From assembly GCF_000527155.1 (NCBI RefSeq), contig NZ_AZUQ01000001.1, positions 1,609,615 to 1,673,614 on the forward strand: a stretch of 64,000 nt of DNA, in the 5' to 3' direction. The position numbers were made by a program, and so were the translations under genes. Positions 17,488 through 25,908 of this stretch are shown one piece after another. This DNA is from Haloglycomyces albus DSM 45210 (GTDB lineage: Bacteria; Actinomycetota; Actinomycetes; Mycobacteriales; Micromonosporaceae). A model generated the notes under the pieces. That model was not told the DNA's origin and did no database searches. It was given only the letters and a program-made list of their open reading frames with translations. Numbering within the stretch: the stretch's first letter is position 1; each line of letters opens with the position of its first letter.

Positions 17488-17979
17488 CTAGCGGTAGTTG
17501 GTGAACTGGAGCGCGACGTCCAGGTCGGATTCCTTGAGCAAGGCGATGACGTCCTGCAGGTGGTCGCGTTTCTTGCCGGTGACGCGGAGCTTTTCGCCCT
17601 GGATTTGCGGCTTGACTCCCTTGGGGGCCTCTTCGCGGATGATCTTGGCGATCTTCTTGGCCTGGTCCTGCGGGATGCCCTGCTGAAAGGCAATGTCGAT
17701 CTTGGTGACCTTACCCGATTGACGCGGGTCCTCCGCCTTCATGGTCTTGAGTGAGACGCCGCGTTTGACCAGCTTGTCTTTGACGACGTCCAAGGCGGCC
17801 TTGGCGCGGTCTTCGGTCTCAGCGCTGACGATCACGGCCTCGTCGGATTTCCGGTCGATCTCGGCACCCGTTCCACGGAAGTCAAATCGCGTGGCGAGCT
17901 CGCGCTGGGCTTGGTTGAGTGCGTTGTCCAGCTCATTCGAGTCGATTTCGGAGACGATGTCAAACGAGGAGTCAGCCAT
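17488..17979 (-). CDS. YajQ family nucleotide/RNA-binding protein
   Basis: The 163-residue protein matches the YajQ (DUF520) family: the N-terminal [31 protein letters not shown] block and the C-terminal [36 protein letters not shown] block are diagnostic. Members have two ferredoxin-like folds; some bind cyclic di-GMP and others RNA, and which applies here is unknown. AGGAAGG upstream supports the ATG at 17979. Confidence 0.92.
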   Translation of the reverse strand: MADSSFDIVSEIDSNELDNALNQAQRELATRFDFRGTGAEIDRKSDEAVIVSAETEDRAKAALDVVKDKLVKRGVSLKTMKAEDPRQSGKVTKIDIAFQQGIPQDQAKKIAKIIREEAPKGVKPQIQGEKLRVTGKKRDHLQDVIALLKESDLDVALQFTNYR

Positions 17980-18548
17980 GGCTGCACGACCTTCCTATTA
18001 GTAAATTCAATACGACACCATGTTGTCATCCGTTCATTAAAGGAGGGAGACGCAGCCCCGGTCGACGTTAGGCAGGTCTGCCCGGGTCATCCTCCTTGGA
18101 GTCGCACAGTAGGGGACGTTCATTGTGAATGTGGTAGTCGCACAGCGTAAGACTGAAACAGTACCCTAAATATAGGAGAGTCTCCGTCTGGAAGAAGCCT
18201 TCTCGCAAGAAAAGACCTCACACATCATCGATTATGAGGTCCCGGTTTTTAGTTTTGCCGAAGAAGCTGAGGCGGTACTCCTTCGAATCCAGGACCTCCT
18301 CGCCGATGGAGAACTCACCAATTAGCTCTTGTTGAACATAGGCGGAAAATGAAGTGAGCGTTGTCGGTTTTACTTTCTGGATCTATTTCGGAGATGAACT
18401 CATTCTGGACGATCGGACGGGTTTGGCTAGGATATGTGTATATCGGGATGTCGTATGATCGCCATAGAGATTGGCCCCCAGGGTAATTGGCCACCCGGTT
18501 AGTTGATGCAAGACGTATCCCCTCCTATGACTAAGGAAAGCATCGGTC
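17980..18548. other. Intergenic region with a gene remnant and a hairpin
   Basis: No intact gene is seen in these 569 bases. It contains an open coding-like fragment (18176-18325) with no start codon, and a hairpin GACCTCA/TGAGGTC (18214-18241) that lies inside that fragment. AAGGAAAG just before 18549 is the ribosome site of the following gene. Confidence 0.45.
18176..18325 (+). pseudogene. 3' remnant of an unidentified gene
   Basis: The frame before the TAG at 18323 reads as about 49 residues with protein-like composition, including SLRLEEAFSQEKTSHIIDYE and LLRIQDLLADGELTN, but it is preceded by an in-frame stop at 18173 and has no plausible start codon. It looks like the end of a decayed gene. 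I do not recognise the family. Confidence 0.35.
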
Positions 18549-19766
18549 ATGACGAAAAGCCGCGTTATTCTCAGTATGCTGTCACTGGCTTTGGTGGGAA
18601 CGACAGGAGCTGCTTGGTATTTTGCTTCCCAGGCTCGAACCAGCGACCAGATCGCACAGGAATCGTCGGCGCCACGTGACAGTACCGTCGGTGTGCGGGT
18701 TGAGGAGGGTGAACTTGTCGACGTTGAGAGCTTGACCGGTCAATTGGAGCGCACCGAGGGGCGTGATGTGCTGGGGCCGGAATCGGTTGCGGGAACGTCG
18801 AAGGCGATTGTGACCGACATTCCGGTGGAGTCAGGTGATCAGGTCGATAATGGTGCGCTTCTTCTGGAAGTGTCGGGTCGTCCGGTGTTTGCTTTGGCTG
18901 GGGAGGTGGATGTCTATCGCGACTTTGTAGAAGGCGAGACATCCGGCGATGATGTGCGGCAATTGCAGACGGCGTTGTCTTGGATCTATGGAACTCCGGT
19001 TACAGGGAATTTCGATGCCCGCACGGCTGCTGATGTGCGGAAGTTTTATCAGTCCTCGGGTTATTCGGTTATGGAAGAATCCCAAGGGGATTCGGGATCA
19101 CCTGAAGACGATCCCGGTGAGGTGGACGGCGATTCGGATGCTCATTCTACCCGTGTCACCATTCCAGCGTCGGAAATCGTGTTCCTGTCGTCAATGCCGA
19201 TGTCGGTCTCGGAGGTTCATGCGGAGGTGAACGATCCGTCGGGTCAAAATCCGGCATTGAGTCTGGCGTCGGGCGAATGGCAGGCGGCGTTTGAGTTGAC
19301 TCCGGAAGTCGCCAACGAGATTCGCGGACAAGGAAGCGACTGGACCTACGAACTGTCCGGTGGGGCCATCAAGGGCCAAGAGATTGAGGACTACACCCTG
19401 GAGGAACGCACGGTTCAAGGTGACAACGATATGGGCGAACCACGTGAACAGACAAAGGAATTCTTGATCGCTCCTATTGACTCCGATGACCTTGCTGAAG
19501 GCGCGGCACCTGGTTCACCACAGACGCTGGAAATAGTCAAGGCTCGCAGCGATGAAAATGCCTTGATCGTTCCCGTATCAGCATTGTGGACCACTGGTGA
19601 CAAGAGTATGGTCACCGTCCTGGATGAGAACAATGAGGAGATTCGTCAAGTTCAGGTGGAAACCTCGTTGCGCAGCGGCGGACGAACGGTCATCGTGGTC
19701 GTCGACGGTACCCTTGAGGCTGGTGAGCGTGTAGCAGTCGCGCGCCGGGATGGGTCTCATGCATAA
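18549..19766 (+). CDS. Membrane-fusion (HlyD-like) protein with peptidoglycan-binding domain
   Basis: The 405-residue protein has an N-terminal membrane anchor (residues 5-27), then a biotinyl-lipoyl-like region around VTDIPVESGDQVDNGALLLEVSGRPVFAL. An inserted peptidoglycan-binding domain (DDVRQLQTALSWIYGTPVTG) follows, with a beta-barrel region near the C-terminus. In actinobacteria such adaptors work with MacB-type ABC exporters, joining the permease to the cell wall. It overlaps the permease gene by 17 bases. The ATPase normally present in this trio is missing here; a candidate is at 45166-45942. AAGGAAAG supports the ATG at 18549. Confidence 0.8.
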   Translation: MTKSRVILSMLSLALVGTTGAAWYFASQARTSDQIAQESSAPRDSTVGVRVEEGELVDVESLTGQLERTEGRDVLGPESVAGTSKAIVTDIPVESGDQVDNGALLLEVSGRPVFALAGEVDVYRDFVEGETSGDDVRQLQTALSWIYGTPVTGNFDARTAADVRKFYQSSGYSVMEESQGDSGSPEDDPGEVDGDSDAHSTRVTIPASEIVFLSSMPMSVSEVHAEVNDPSGQNPALSLASGEWQAAFELTPEVANEIRGQGSDWTYELSGGAIKGQEIEDYTLEERTVQGDNDMGEPREQTKEFLIAPIDSDDLAEGAAPGSPQTLEIVKARSDENALIVPVSALWTTGDKSMVTVLDENNEEIRQVQVETSLRSGGRTVIVVVDGTLEAGERVAVARRDGSHA

Positions 19767-20970
19767 GCGGCGACATGAAGTCAAGCGTCGTTTTGGTGCG
19801 ACTTTCCTGGGGATCGTTTCCGAAGCGGTGCAGTCGCTTCGTGGTCGTACGATCCGCACCTGGTTGACCGCTACCGGTATTGCCCTGGGGATTGCCGCTA
19901 CTGTAGCGACGGTGGGACTATCGTCGACGGCGGCCAATGCGATCTCGGAGCGGTTTGACGAGACCGAGGCGACGACCTTGACGGCGTCCTTCACTGACGA
20001 AATGCTCGACAACGGATATGTTCCCGAAATTGCGTCTACCGAGCGGGTGCGGGACATTCACGGCGTTGAGCGGGCGGGCATGTACTGCGAATCGACCGAT
20101 GAACGTTCGGCCTCCCGCTCGTCCGACGGTGGTTATTCCAGGAGATATAAGGTCTTTGGAGCCGAGCCGCAAACCCTCGACGCATATGGATTCTCGCTAC
20201 TGCAGGGGACCACGTTCGACCAAGGGCACGTGGATCGCTCCGACAACGTTGCTCTCGTAGACAAGGTAGTGGCCAATGACCTCGGATTTTCGAGCCTCGA
20301 AGGTGGACCGATGGTCTACATCGACGGTGTGGAGCACGCCGTCATCGGAATATACGACGCGCCCGAAGGGGAAGCGAAATTCACCGGGGCGATAGTGGTG
20401 CCGCCGAGCGGGTGTATGAGTGCGGACAGTGATTTTTCGGCCCCCACGGTTTATGTTCGTACTGAACTCGGTGCGACCGATAAAGTCCTCGAGACCACAC
20501 CGCTCGCCGTCTTGCCGGAAGCTCCCGAGAAACTGAAAATGTCCAAGCCAATGGACCTGGCAAACCTCCGGAAGGGAGTCGAGGTCGAGATGCAGGGCCT
20601 GTTGCTCGGGATGGCGGCGGTGTCCCTGGTGATCGGTGCGGTATCAGTGTCGAACACGTCGCTGGTGTCGGTGATGGAACGGCGGAGTGAGATCGGTCTG
20701 CGTCGAGCGGTGGGTGCGGCACGTCGGTCGGTAGCGGTCCAATTCGTGTGGGAGTCGATGATTGTGGGCTTGCTAGGCGGCCTGGTGGGTACCGTTCTGG
20801 GAGTCAATACCGTGGCTATCGTGGCGTTGGTGCGAGATTGGCAGATTGTGTTCGATGCGATGTTGTTCCTGGCAGGGCCGCTATTGGGTGCGGTCGTGGG
20901 AATTGTCGCGGGTGTATACCCTGCTTGGAGGGCGTCCCGTGTGGCACCAGCCGTCACACTGCGCGCGTAG
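19750..20970 (+). CDS. MacB/FtsX-type ABC transporter permease
   Basis: The 406-residue protein has the MacB topology: a first membrane segment near residues 35-57 (TGIALGIAATVATVGLSS), a large extracytoplasmic domain, then three segments in the C-terminal FtsX domain. VMERRSEIGLRRAVGAARRSV is the conserved cytoplasmic loop that contacts the ATPase. It would export a small molecule or peptide, or act as a mechanotransmitter. The start lies inside the preceding adaptor gene, so the two are translationally coupled. No ATPase gene follows. Confidence 0.88.
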   Translation: MGLMHKRRHEVKRRFGATFLGIVSEAVQSLRGRTIRTWLTATGIALGIAATVATVGLSSTAANAISERFDETEATTLTASFTDEMLDNGYVPEIASTERVRDIHGVERAGMYCESTDERSASRSSDGGYSRRYKVFGAEPQTLDAYGFSLLQGTTFDQGHVDRSDNVALVDKVVANDLGFSSLEGGPMVYIDGVEHAVIGIYDAPEGEAKFTGAIVVPPSGCMSADSDFSAPTVYVRTELGATDKVLETTPLAVLPEAPEKLKMSKPMDLANLRKGVEVEMQGLLLGMAAVSLVIGAVSVSNTSLVSVMERRSEIGLRRAVGAARRSVAVQFVWESMIVGLLGGLVGTVLGVNTVAIVALVRDWQIVFDAMLFLAGPLLGAVVGIVAGVYPAWRASRVAPAVTLRA

Positions 20971-21108
20971 GCGCCCTGTAAAATGCGACGAATACCCTCA
21001 AAGCAATCTAATCCACACATGATGTGGCTACCTCAAGCCGATCATGTAGTTGGCGGGATCCGCTCGAAATGCCGATTCGAGACGCGTGGTCAGTACGCCG
21101 GATCCAAA

Positions 21109-21123
21109 GTTTGCAGTGCAAAC
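21109..21123. promoter_or_regulatory. Palindrome before tRNA-Tyr
   Basis: GTTTGCAGTGCAAAC is symmetrical about the central AGT. It lies in the otherwise featureless 255 bases between the permease gene and tRNA-Tyr. A role is unproven. Confidence 0.25.
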
Positions 21124-21225
21124 CTCGGACTGAATCAGGCATGTGATCCAAATCCAATTCCTTCTGCCCCTCTGTGCAACAAGCACGTGGAGACACGTTA
21201 TAGTAGGGACAGCTCATTGAGCTTC

Positions 21226-21308
21226 GGCTGGTTACCCTAGCGGCCAAAGGGAGCGGTCTGTAAAACCGCCGGCTTACGCCTACGTTGGTTCGAATCCAAC
21301 ACCAGCCA
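21226..21308 (+). tRNA. tRNA-Tyr(GTA)
   Basis: Eighty-three bases fold with acceptor GGCTGGT/ACCAGCC, a long variable arm, anticodon GTA in CTGTAAA and T-loop GGTTCGAATCC. CCA is not encoded. A TATAGT hexamer at 21199-21204 is a reasonable -10 box. Confidence 0.95.
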
Positions 21309-21317
21309 CCGAGTTTG

Positions 21318-21361
21318 AAAGGCGGTTGAATCGGGAAATTTCTCAGTTCAACCGCCTTTTT
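21318..21361 (+). terminator. Terminator of tRNA-Tyr
   Basis: AAAGGCGGTTGAA at 21318-21330 pairs exactly with 21347-21359 and runs into TTTTT. Confidence 0.9.
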
Positions 21362-21504
21362 CTGTGCGATCTTCTCTCGCCCGTCAGTCAGGTGTGGCTC
21401 GCTGATCGAACGGCCGTAGACACGCGGAGTGGACGATCTCCTGTGTGGGTTTCGTGCCGGTCCCGTTGACTCCGTAGTGGGTCTCCGCGTCCTTCCCCAA
21501 GGGC

Positions 21505-21858
21505 TCAGGCCGCCTTGGGGTTCGGTCCATACCTGTTCGTGCCGGCCTCACTATCGAACAGCCAGAACACGATCAGAATGATCGTGCCGACGATCGGGAT
21601 GAATCCGATGAACCACCACCACCCGGTCCTGCCGGTGTCGTGGAGGCGGCGAACCTGCACGGCGATGCTGGGGATGATGATCAGAACACCGTAGATCCAG
21701 GTGATGACACTCCAGAACCAGCCGTCAGTCTGTTGCGCCAACGTTGACAGGATGAGTCCGATGATCGCGTTGATCAGGATGAACCACCAAAGTTCCCGGC
21801 GCCGTGACCTCCCGCTGAATACCGCGTACTTCTTCCATGCTGTGAGATACCAGTTCAT
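21505..21858 (-). CDS. DUF805 membrane protein
   Basis: The 117-residue protein is a DUF805 (YhaH-like) inner-membrane protein. MNWYLTAWKKYAVFSGRSRRRELWWF is the family N-terminus, VQVRRLHDTGRTGWWW the central conserved loop, and NRYGPNPK the C-terminus. Four membrane segments are likely. The function of the family is not established. AAGGAGTGG places the start at 21858 rather than at the upstream in-frame ATG. Confidence 0.9.
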   Translation of the reverse strand: MNWYLTAWKKYAVFSGRSRRRELWWFILINAIIGLILSTLAQQTDGWFWSVITWIYGVLIIIPSIAVQVRRLHDTGRTGWWWFIGFIPIVGTIILIVFWLFDSEAGTNRYGPNPKAA

Positions 21859-22255
21859 CGTCCACTCCTTCGAGATGAAGCGGGGCGGTTTCTCCCCTGT
21901 ACGATGCATATCACCTGGGAGGCACGCAAGTATTCGTTATGAAGTATTTAAGACGCTGCGATAACGGTGATTCCAACTTGTAGTTCCGTCGTTGACATTT
22001 CTGTTGGTGTATCAGTCCAGGTTGAGTGGGTTCCCGTTCCTTCGGAGAGCGTATTTTACCGCAAACGGGATTTATGCAGGTCGGCCGCAGTCAAATGTGA
22101 CAGGGTCGAGGTCGTTCGATGCCTTCTTACGAAGATCGGTAGCTAAACGGCAAACCCGTCGAAACCTCTCCACCGGCATGAGCGCTGGGGACCTGGAAAC
22201 CCGTGAGTACAGGCGCTCGTCCGCAATCCTGTTATTCGGTTGTCCTGCGGCCGAT
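21859..22255. other. Gap between DUF805 and peptidase E genes
   Basis: I see no supported gene or clear RNA in these roughly 400 bases. Open frames here lack ribosome sites and family features. Confidence 0.4.
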
Positions 22256-22954
22256 TCAACTTTGCGTGTGGATCGCACGAGCCGGATACGGCTCGTGCGT
22301 GCCGTCATGGTCGACGCGATAGAGACCGTACTCGTCCCCTCGGTTTCGCACCTCGCTCAGTTCTTCATTCGTGAATCGGGCGAGCGCGCCGTCGTCCAGC
22401 GCCCACCCGGGCGGCAGTTCGCCTTCACGGATCGCGGTCTCGTAGTTTTCCTGGCGTCCGTTTTCGGTGTTGAAGTGCGGACAGAAGCTTCCCTTGAGGA
22501 ATCCGAGTCCGTCGGGAAGAGAGCGTAGTGACCCGAAGGAGTCGGTGGAGCAGCCTTCGAACCACGTGTTCGCTCCTGCGCTGATGCCGCACAGCACGGT
22601 TCCACGTTCGTAGGCTTCGCGGACATAGCGATCGACGTTATGCAGGCGCCAAATGGCGAGGAGGTTGGCGGTGTTGCCGCCCCCGAGGTACAGGATGTCC
22701 TGGTCCAGGATGGTGCTGCGTAGGTCGTCGCTGCGGTCGAACAGGGACAGGTGGCTGGGGGTGCATTCGAAGCGTTCCATGGCGGTGTAGAAGCGTTCGA
22801 TATAGCTCAGTGCGTCGCCGCTGGCGGTGCCCACGAAGCACACTTTCGGATTCTTGCTATCGGAATGGTGAAAGACGTACTGGTCGAACAGGTCATCGTC
22901 GTCGATGCTGAATCCGCCGCCGAGGGTGATGATGGTGCGGGTCGGGGTGCTCAT
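22256..22954 (-). CDS. Peptidase E-like protein (family S51)
   Basis: The 232-residue protein has the class I glutamine amidotransferase-like fold of Asp-dipeptidase: YLGGGNTANLLAIWR binds substrate, LCGISAGANTWFEG holds the nucleophilic Ser, and FCPHFNTENGR follows. E. coli PepE cleaves Asp-Xaa dipeptides; some actinobacterial relatives may have other substrates. An 11-bp perfect hairpin (22274-22299) lies inside the 3' end of the gene. Confidence 0.85.
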   Translation of the reverse strand: MSTPTRTIITLGGGFSIDDDDLFDQYVFHHSDSKNPKVCFVGTASGDALSYIERFYTAMERFECTPSHLSLFDRSDDLRSTILDQDILYLGGGNTANLLAIWRLHNVDRYVREAYERGTVLCGISAGANTWFEGCSTDSFGSLRSLPDGLGFLKGSFCPHFNTENGRQENYETAIREGELPPGWALDDGALARFTNEELSEVRNRGDEYGLYRVDHDGTHEPYPARAIHTQS

Positions 22955-23111
22955 GTGACTGTCTTTCCGGGGTCGAGGTCGGGGACGACGTGAGAATACC
23001 AGGGGACATTGGTTTCAGCGAATCGATTTCGTTTTAGCGTGCGGGCATGGTGCGTACTGCGCCTTGCGATGTGTTGTAGACCTTGAGAACGGTCTCGATG
23101 GCCGCGTTTCG

Positions 23112-23885
23112 TTATTGACGTGGCGGGAACGACTTCAGTAGTTGATCCAGAACCGCCGTCAAGCTGTCGACATTGTCGGAGTCGAACCATTCGGTGCGGA
23201 GACGTTCGTTGATTCCTTGCGGAGTTTCGTGATCGGCGGCAAGTTCCGTCAGGGAGCGGGATTCGTCTCCGAGAGCTCGTCCGATCCCTTGGAACAGTCC
23301 ACGTATGTAGCGATCCGCATCGTTCGGAGATATACCTTGGCTCGTCGCCCAGGCGGCAATCGTGGTGAGAAAGCGATAGTGGGACGACAGGGTGGCGGTC
23401 AAGGCGGAGAAGACGTTGAGTTCGCGTTCGCTCGCTACGGCGAGCGCGCCACCGAGCGATGCGAAAAGGGCGTTGACGTTCGGCTCGTTGGGACTTATGA
23501 CGGTGATGGCGCGGCGCTCGCGTACGGCGGGAAGCGGTATCGCTCGTACGACGGTCGTATCGGTTGCCAGCTCGCGTCTCACGTCGGCGTTGCCGACTCC
23601 GGCCATGACGTTGACGAGGACGGTGGGCCCGTTGATGGTCAGTCCGTCGAAGGCGTCTGCTCGGTCATGTGGTCGGACGGCGAGGATGACGGTGTCGGAG
23701 TTGTCGACGACGGCTTGGTTGGTGGGGCATTGTGTGACCGTTTCGTATTGGTGCGCGAGAACGTCGGTGGTTTTGCGGCCGCGTGGGGAGAGGAAGATCT
23801 GCGGCGGATGTGTCCGGTCCTCGCAGAGGCCGGTGACGATTGCTTTCCCGATCTCGCCTACTCCGATGATTCCGATGGTGGGCAT
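23112..23885 (-). CDS. Pyrroline-5-carboxylate reductase-like oxidoreductase
   Basis: The 257-residue protein begins with the Rossmann motif GIIGVGEIGKAIVTGL and contains VILAVRPHD and VNVMAGVGNADVRREL, as in ProC. ProC reduces pyrroline-5-carboxylate to proline. RAIPLPAVRERRAITVISPN matches the family loop, but the usual C-terminal dimer motif with the conserved SPGGTT is not evident, so a ProC-like enzyme of other specificity is possible. The start at 23885 is set by GGGAGAA and the Rossmann strand; an upstream extension to 23960 is not supported. Confidence 0.75.
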   Translation of the reverse strand: MPTIGIIGVGEIGKAIVTGLCEDRTHPPQIFLSPRGRKTTDVLAHQYETVTQCPTNQAVVDNSDTVILAVRPHDRADAFDGLTINGPTVLVNVMAGVGNADVRRELATDTTVVRAIPLPAVRERRAITVISPNEPNVNALFASLGGALAVASERELNVFSALTATLSSHYRFLTTIAAWATSQGISPNDADRYIRGLFQGIGRALGDESRSLTELAADHETPQGINERLRTEWFDSDNVDSLTAVLDQLLKSFPPRQ

Positions 23886-24042
23886 GGTTGTGTTCTCCCT
23901 GTCGTTCGGCGCGATGAAATTGGTTTCTGTGGACTGGGGAGTTGTTCGTTCCACTTGCAATGAGGGTGACCGAGTGCGGTGGAACGAACAACCTCCACGA
24001 CTACAGTGCGCGTGCTGTACGACAACGAGTGTCGGTGCGAGG

Positions 24043-25539
24043 TCAGTTCATGGGGACGGTTCCGACGTCTTCGTTGTCTCCCAGGACAACGAACTGTCCC
24101 ATCATTCCCATGTCTTCGTGTCGAAGGATGTGGCAGTGGTACATGTACGGCAGGTCGGGGTCGGTGTAGTCGGTGAATCGCATGGCGAGGCGGTAGGGGA
24201 GGTCCGGTTCCAGTGCGATGGTGTCCTTCCAGCCGCGCAGGTGTTCCGGTGGGGCTGCTCCGTCGACGTCGATGACTTGGAACTGTACGTCGTGGACGTG
24301 GAAGTTGTGTAGGAACGGGACTCGGTTGCGTACCGTCCATACTTCGGTCGTGTCGACTCGGACGCCGAAGTCGATGCGTTGCATGTCCATGGTCTTGTTG
24401 TTGATTTGGTTCATCCCGTGAAGGTCGAATTCGCGGGTGGTGGTGGGATTGTCGGCGTTGAGGTCGGGCATGTCCACGAGTGTGGCGGGCAGTTCCGGGG
24501 AGTCGTCCAGTGAGTCGGCGGCTTTGAAGCGCAGTATGTCGAAGCGATCGTCCATTCCGTTGAAGCGTTGGAAGGGGAACCCGTATCCGAGTTCTGCTGG
24601 GAAGGATCGTAGGTCGACGGTTTCGTCTTCTTTGAAGTCCACGATGATTTCGGCTCTTTCGCCGGGGGAGAGCGCGATTCGCTCGGTCGGAAGTGGTTTT
24701 GAACGCAGGCCTCCGTCGGTGGCGATGAGTTGGAACGAGCGATCGTCGCTGAATCCGAAGTTGTAGACGCGTGAGTTCGAGGCGTTCAACAGGCGCAGTC
24801 GGGCTTTTTTGGTGGTGACGGAGAAGTACGGCCCGTAGGTGCCGTTGACGAGGATTTCGTCGCCCATGATTCCGGAGGTGTTCATGAACGAACTGTCTTC
24901 CTCGAATTGGTTGTCCGAGGAGAAGGTCCGGTCTTGCACGATCAACGGGACGTCGTCGATTCCGTAACGGTGCGGCAGTGGCAGCGCGTCGCTGATGTCG
25001 TCGTCGATCAGTAGCATCCCGGCCAGGCCTCGGTAGACATGGCGAGCGGTGCGTCCGTGCGGGTGCGGGTGGTACCAGAGGGTCGCGGCGTTCTGATCGG
25101 CCGTCCACTCCGCTTCCCACGTGTCGCCTGGGGCGATGCTCTGATGGGGTCCGCCGTCGACGGCGGCTGGTAGGTGGGCGCCGTGCCAGTGGACGGTGGT
25201 GTCTTCGTCCAGGTGATTGCGAACGCTGAAGGAGGCGTCTTCGCCGCGCCGGAGACGTACCGTCGGTCCGAGGTAGGAACCGTTGACGCCCCAGGTATCC
25301 GTTTTACCTCCCGGTTTGAATGCGGTGGTGCCGGTCTGAATGTCCAGTTCGAAATGCCGGACACCGTTTTTGACCGTGGATTCGGCCAGGGGCGGAACGG
25401 TCAGTTCGTTGTCGAAGTCGACGTCGTCGAAGGTGTCGGTGCGATACGTGGAGTAGAGGATCCCGAATCCTCCGGCCGGTACGGCGATGGCGGTTCCGAG
25501 TCCGGCGGCGCTCCAGGTGAGGACTTTCCGTCTGTTCAT
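24043..25539 (-). CDS. Multicopper oxidase (CueO/laccase/bilirubin oxidase type)
   Basis: The 498-residue secreted enzyme oxidises phenols or metal ions with reduction of O2 to water. All four copper-binding blocks are present: HWHG, YHPHPHG, HNFHVHD and HCHILRHEDMGMM, the last containing the type 1 Cys, His and Met ligands. The N-terminus MNRRKVLTWSAAGLGTAIAV has a twin Arg and hydrophobic core, consistent with Tat export. An 18-bp interrupted palindrome lies 58 bases upstream. A role in copper tolerance or pigment chemistry is inferred. Confidence 0.93.
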   Translation of the reverse strand: MNRRKVLTWSAAGLGTAIAVPAGGFGILYSTYRTDTFDDVDFDNELTVPPLAESTVKNGVRHFELDIQTGTTAFKPGGKTDTWGVNGSYLGPTVRLRRGEDASFSVRNHLDEDTTVHWHGAHLPAAVDGGPHQSIAPGDTWEAEWTADQNAATLWYHPHPHGRTARHVYRGLAGMLLIDDDISDALPLPHRYGIDDVPLIVQDRTFSSDNQFEEDSSFMNTSGIMGDEILVNGTYGPYFSVTTKKARLRLLNASNSRVYNFGFSDDRSFQLIATDGGLRSKPLPTERIALSPGERAEIIVDFKEDETVDLRSFPAELGYGFPFQRFNGMDDRFDILRFKAADSLDDSPELPATLVDMPDLNADNPTTTREFDLHGMNQINNKTMDMQRIDFGVRVDTTEVWTVRNRVPFLHNFHVHDVQFQVIDVDGAAPPEHLRGWKDTIALEPDLPYRLAMRFTDYTDPDLPYMYHCHILRHEDMGMMGQFVVLGDNEDVGTVPMN

Positions 25540-25908
25540 GCTTCAACGATTGCCGTTTTCACGTAGCACGACATCGGCGCGGTGACGGTATTTCACCTAC
25601 GCCAGGGGGCGTAGTTCTGCCGTCGGGATACTCCAGCCGTCGGCAGGGGCGTGGTACGAACGGCTCATCCGATCGAAGGTAATAGGACTTTCTCGGCGTG
25701 TCGTGTGGCGTGTTCGGCTTTTTCGCGCCTTCCGGGTGCGAGGATAGGGCAGAAACACCGGTTTTCAGGTGTTTGACCTCGCACAACGCAGTTGTTGGGC
25801 GATGAGGTACCGGTAGGGATCGATGGCGGTCGTTCCGGTGTTCGTCGCCTGAAAGATGAACGGTGTACCCCTATTCATCGGTCCCCCAATTCGGGATGGG
25901 AGATTCCA
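25540..25908. other. Divergent region between multicopper oxidase and DHA2 exporter
   Basis: No gene is supported in these 369 bases. It must hold both promoters; the inverted repeat at 25597-25614 is the only clear structure. Confidence 0.4.
25597..25614. promoter_or_regulatory. Inverted repeat upstream of the multicopper oxidase
   Basis: CTACGCC and GGCGTAG flank AGGG. Copper-responsive CsoR operators are G+C-rich inverted repeats of similar size, but the match is not specific. Confidence 0.35.
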
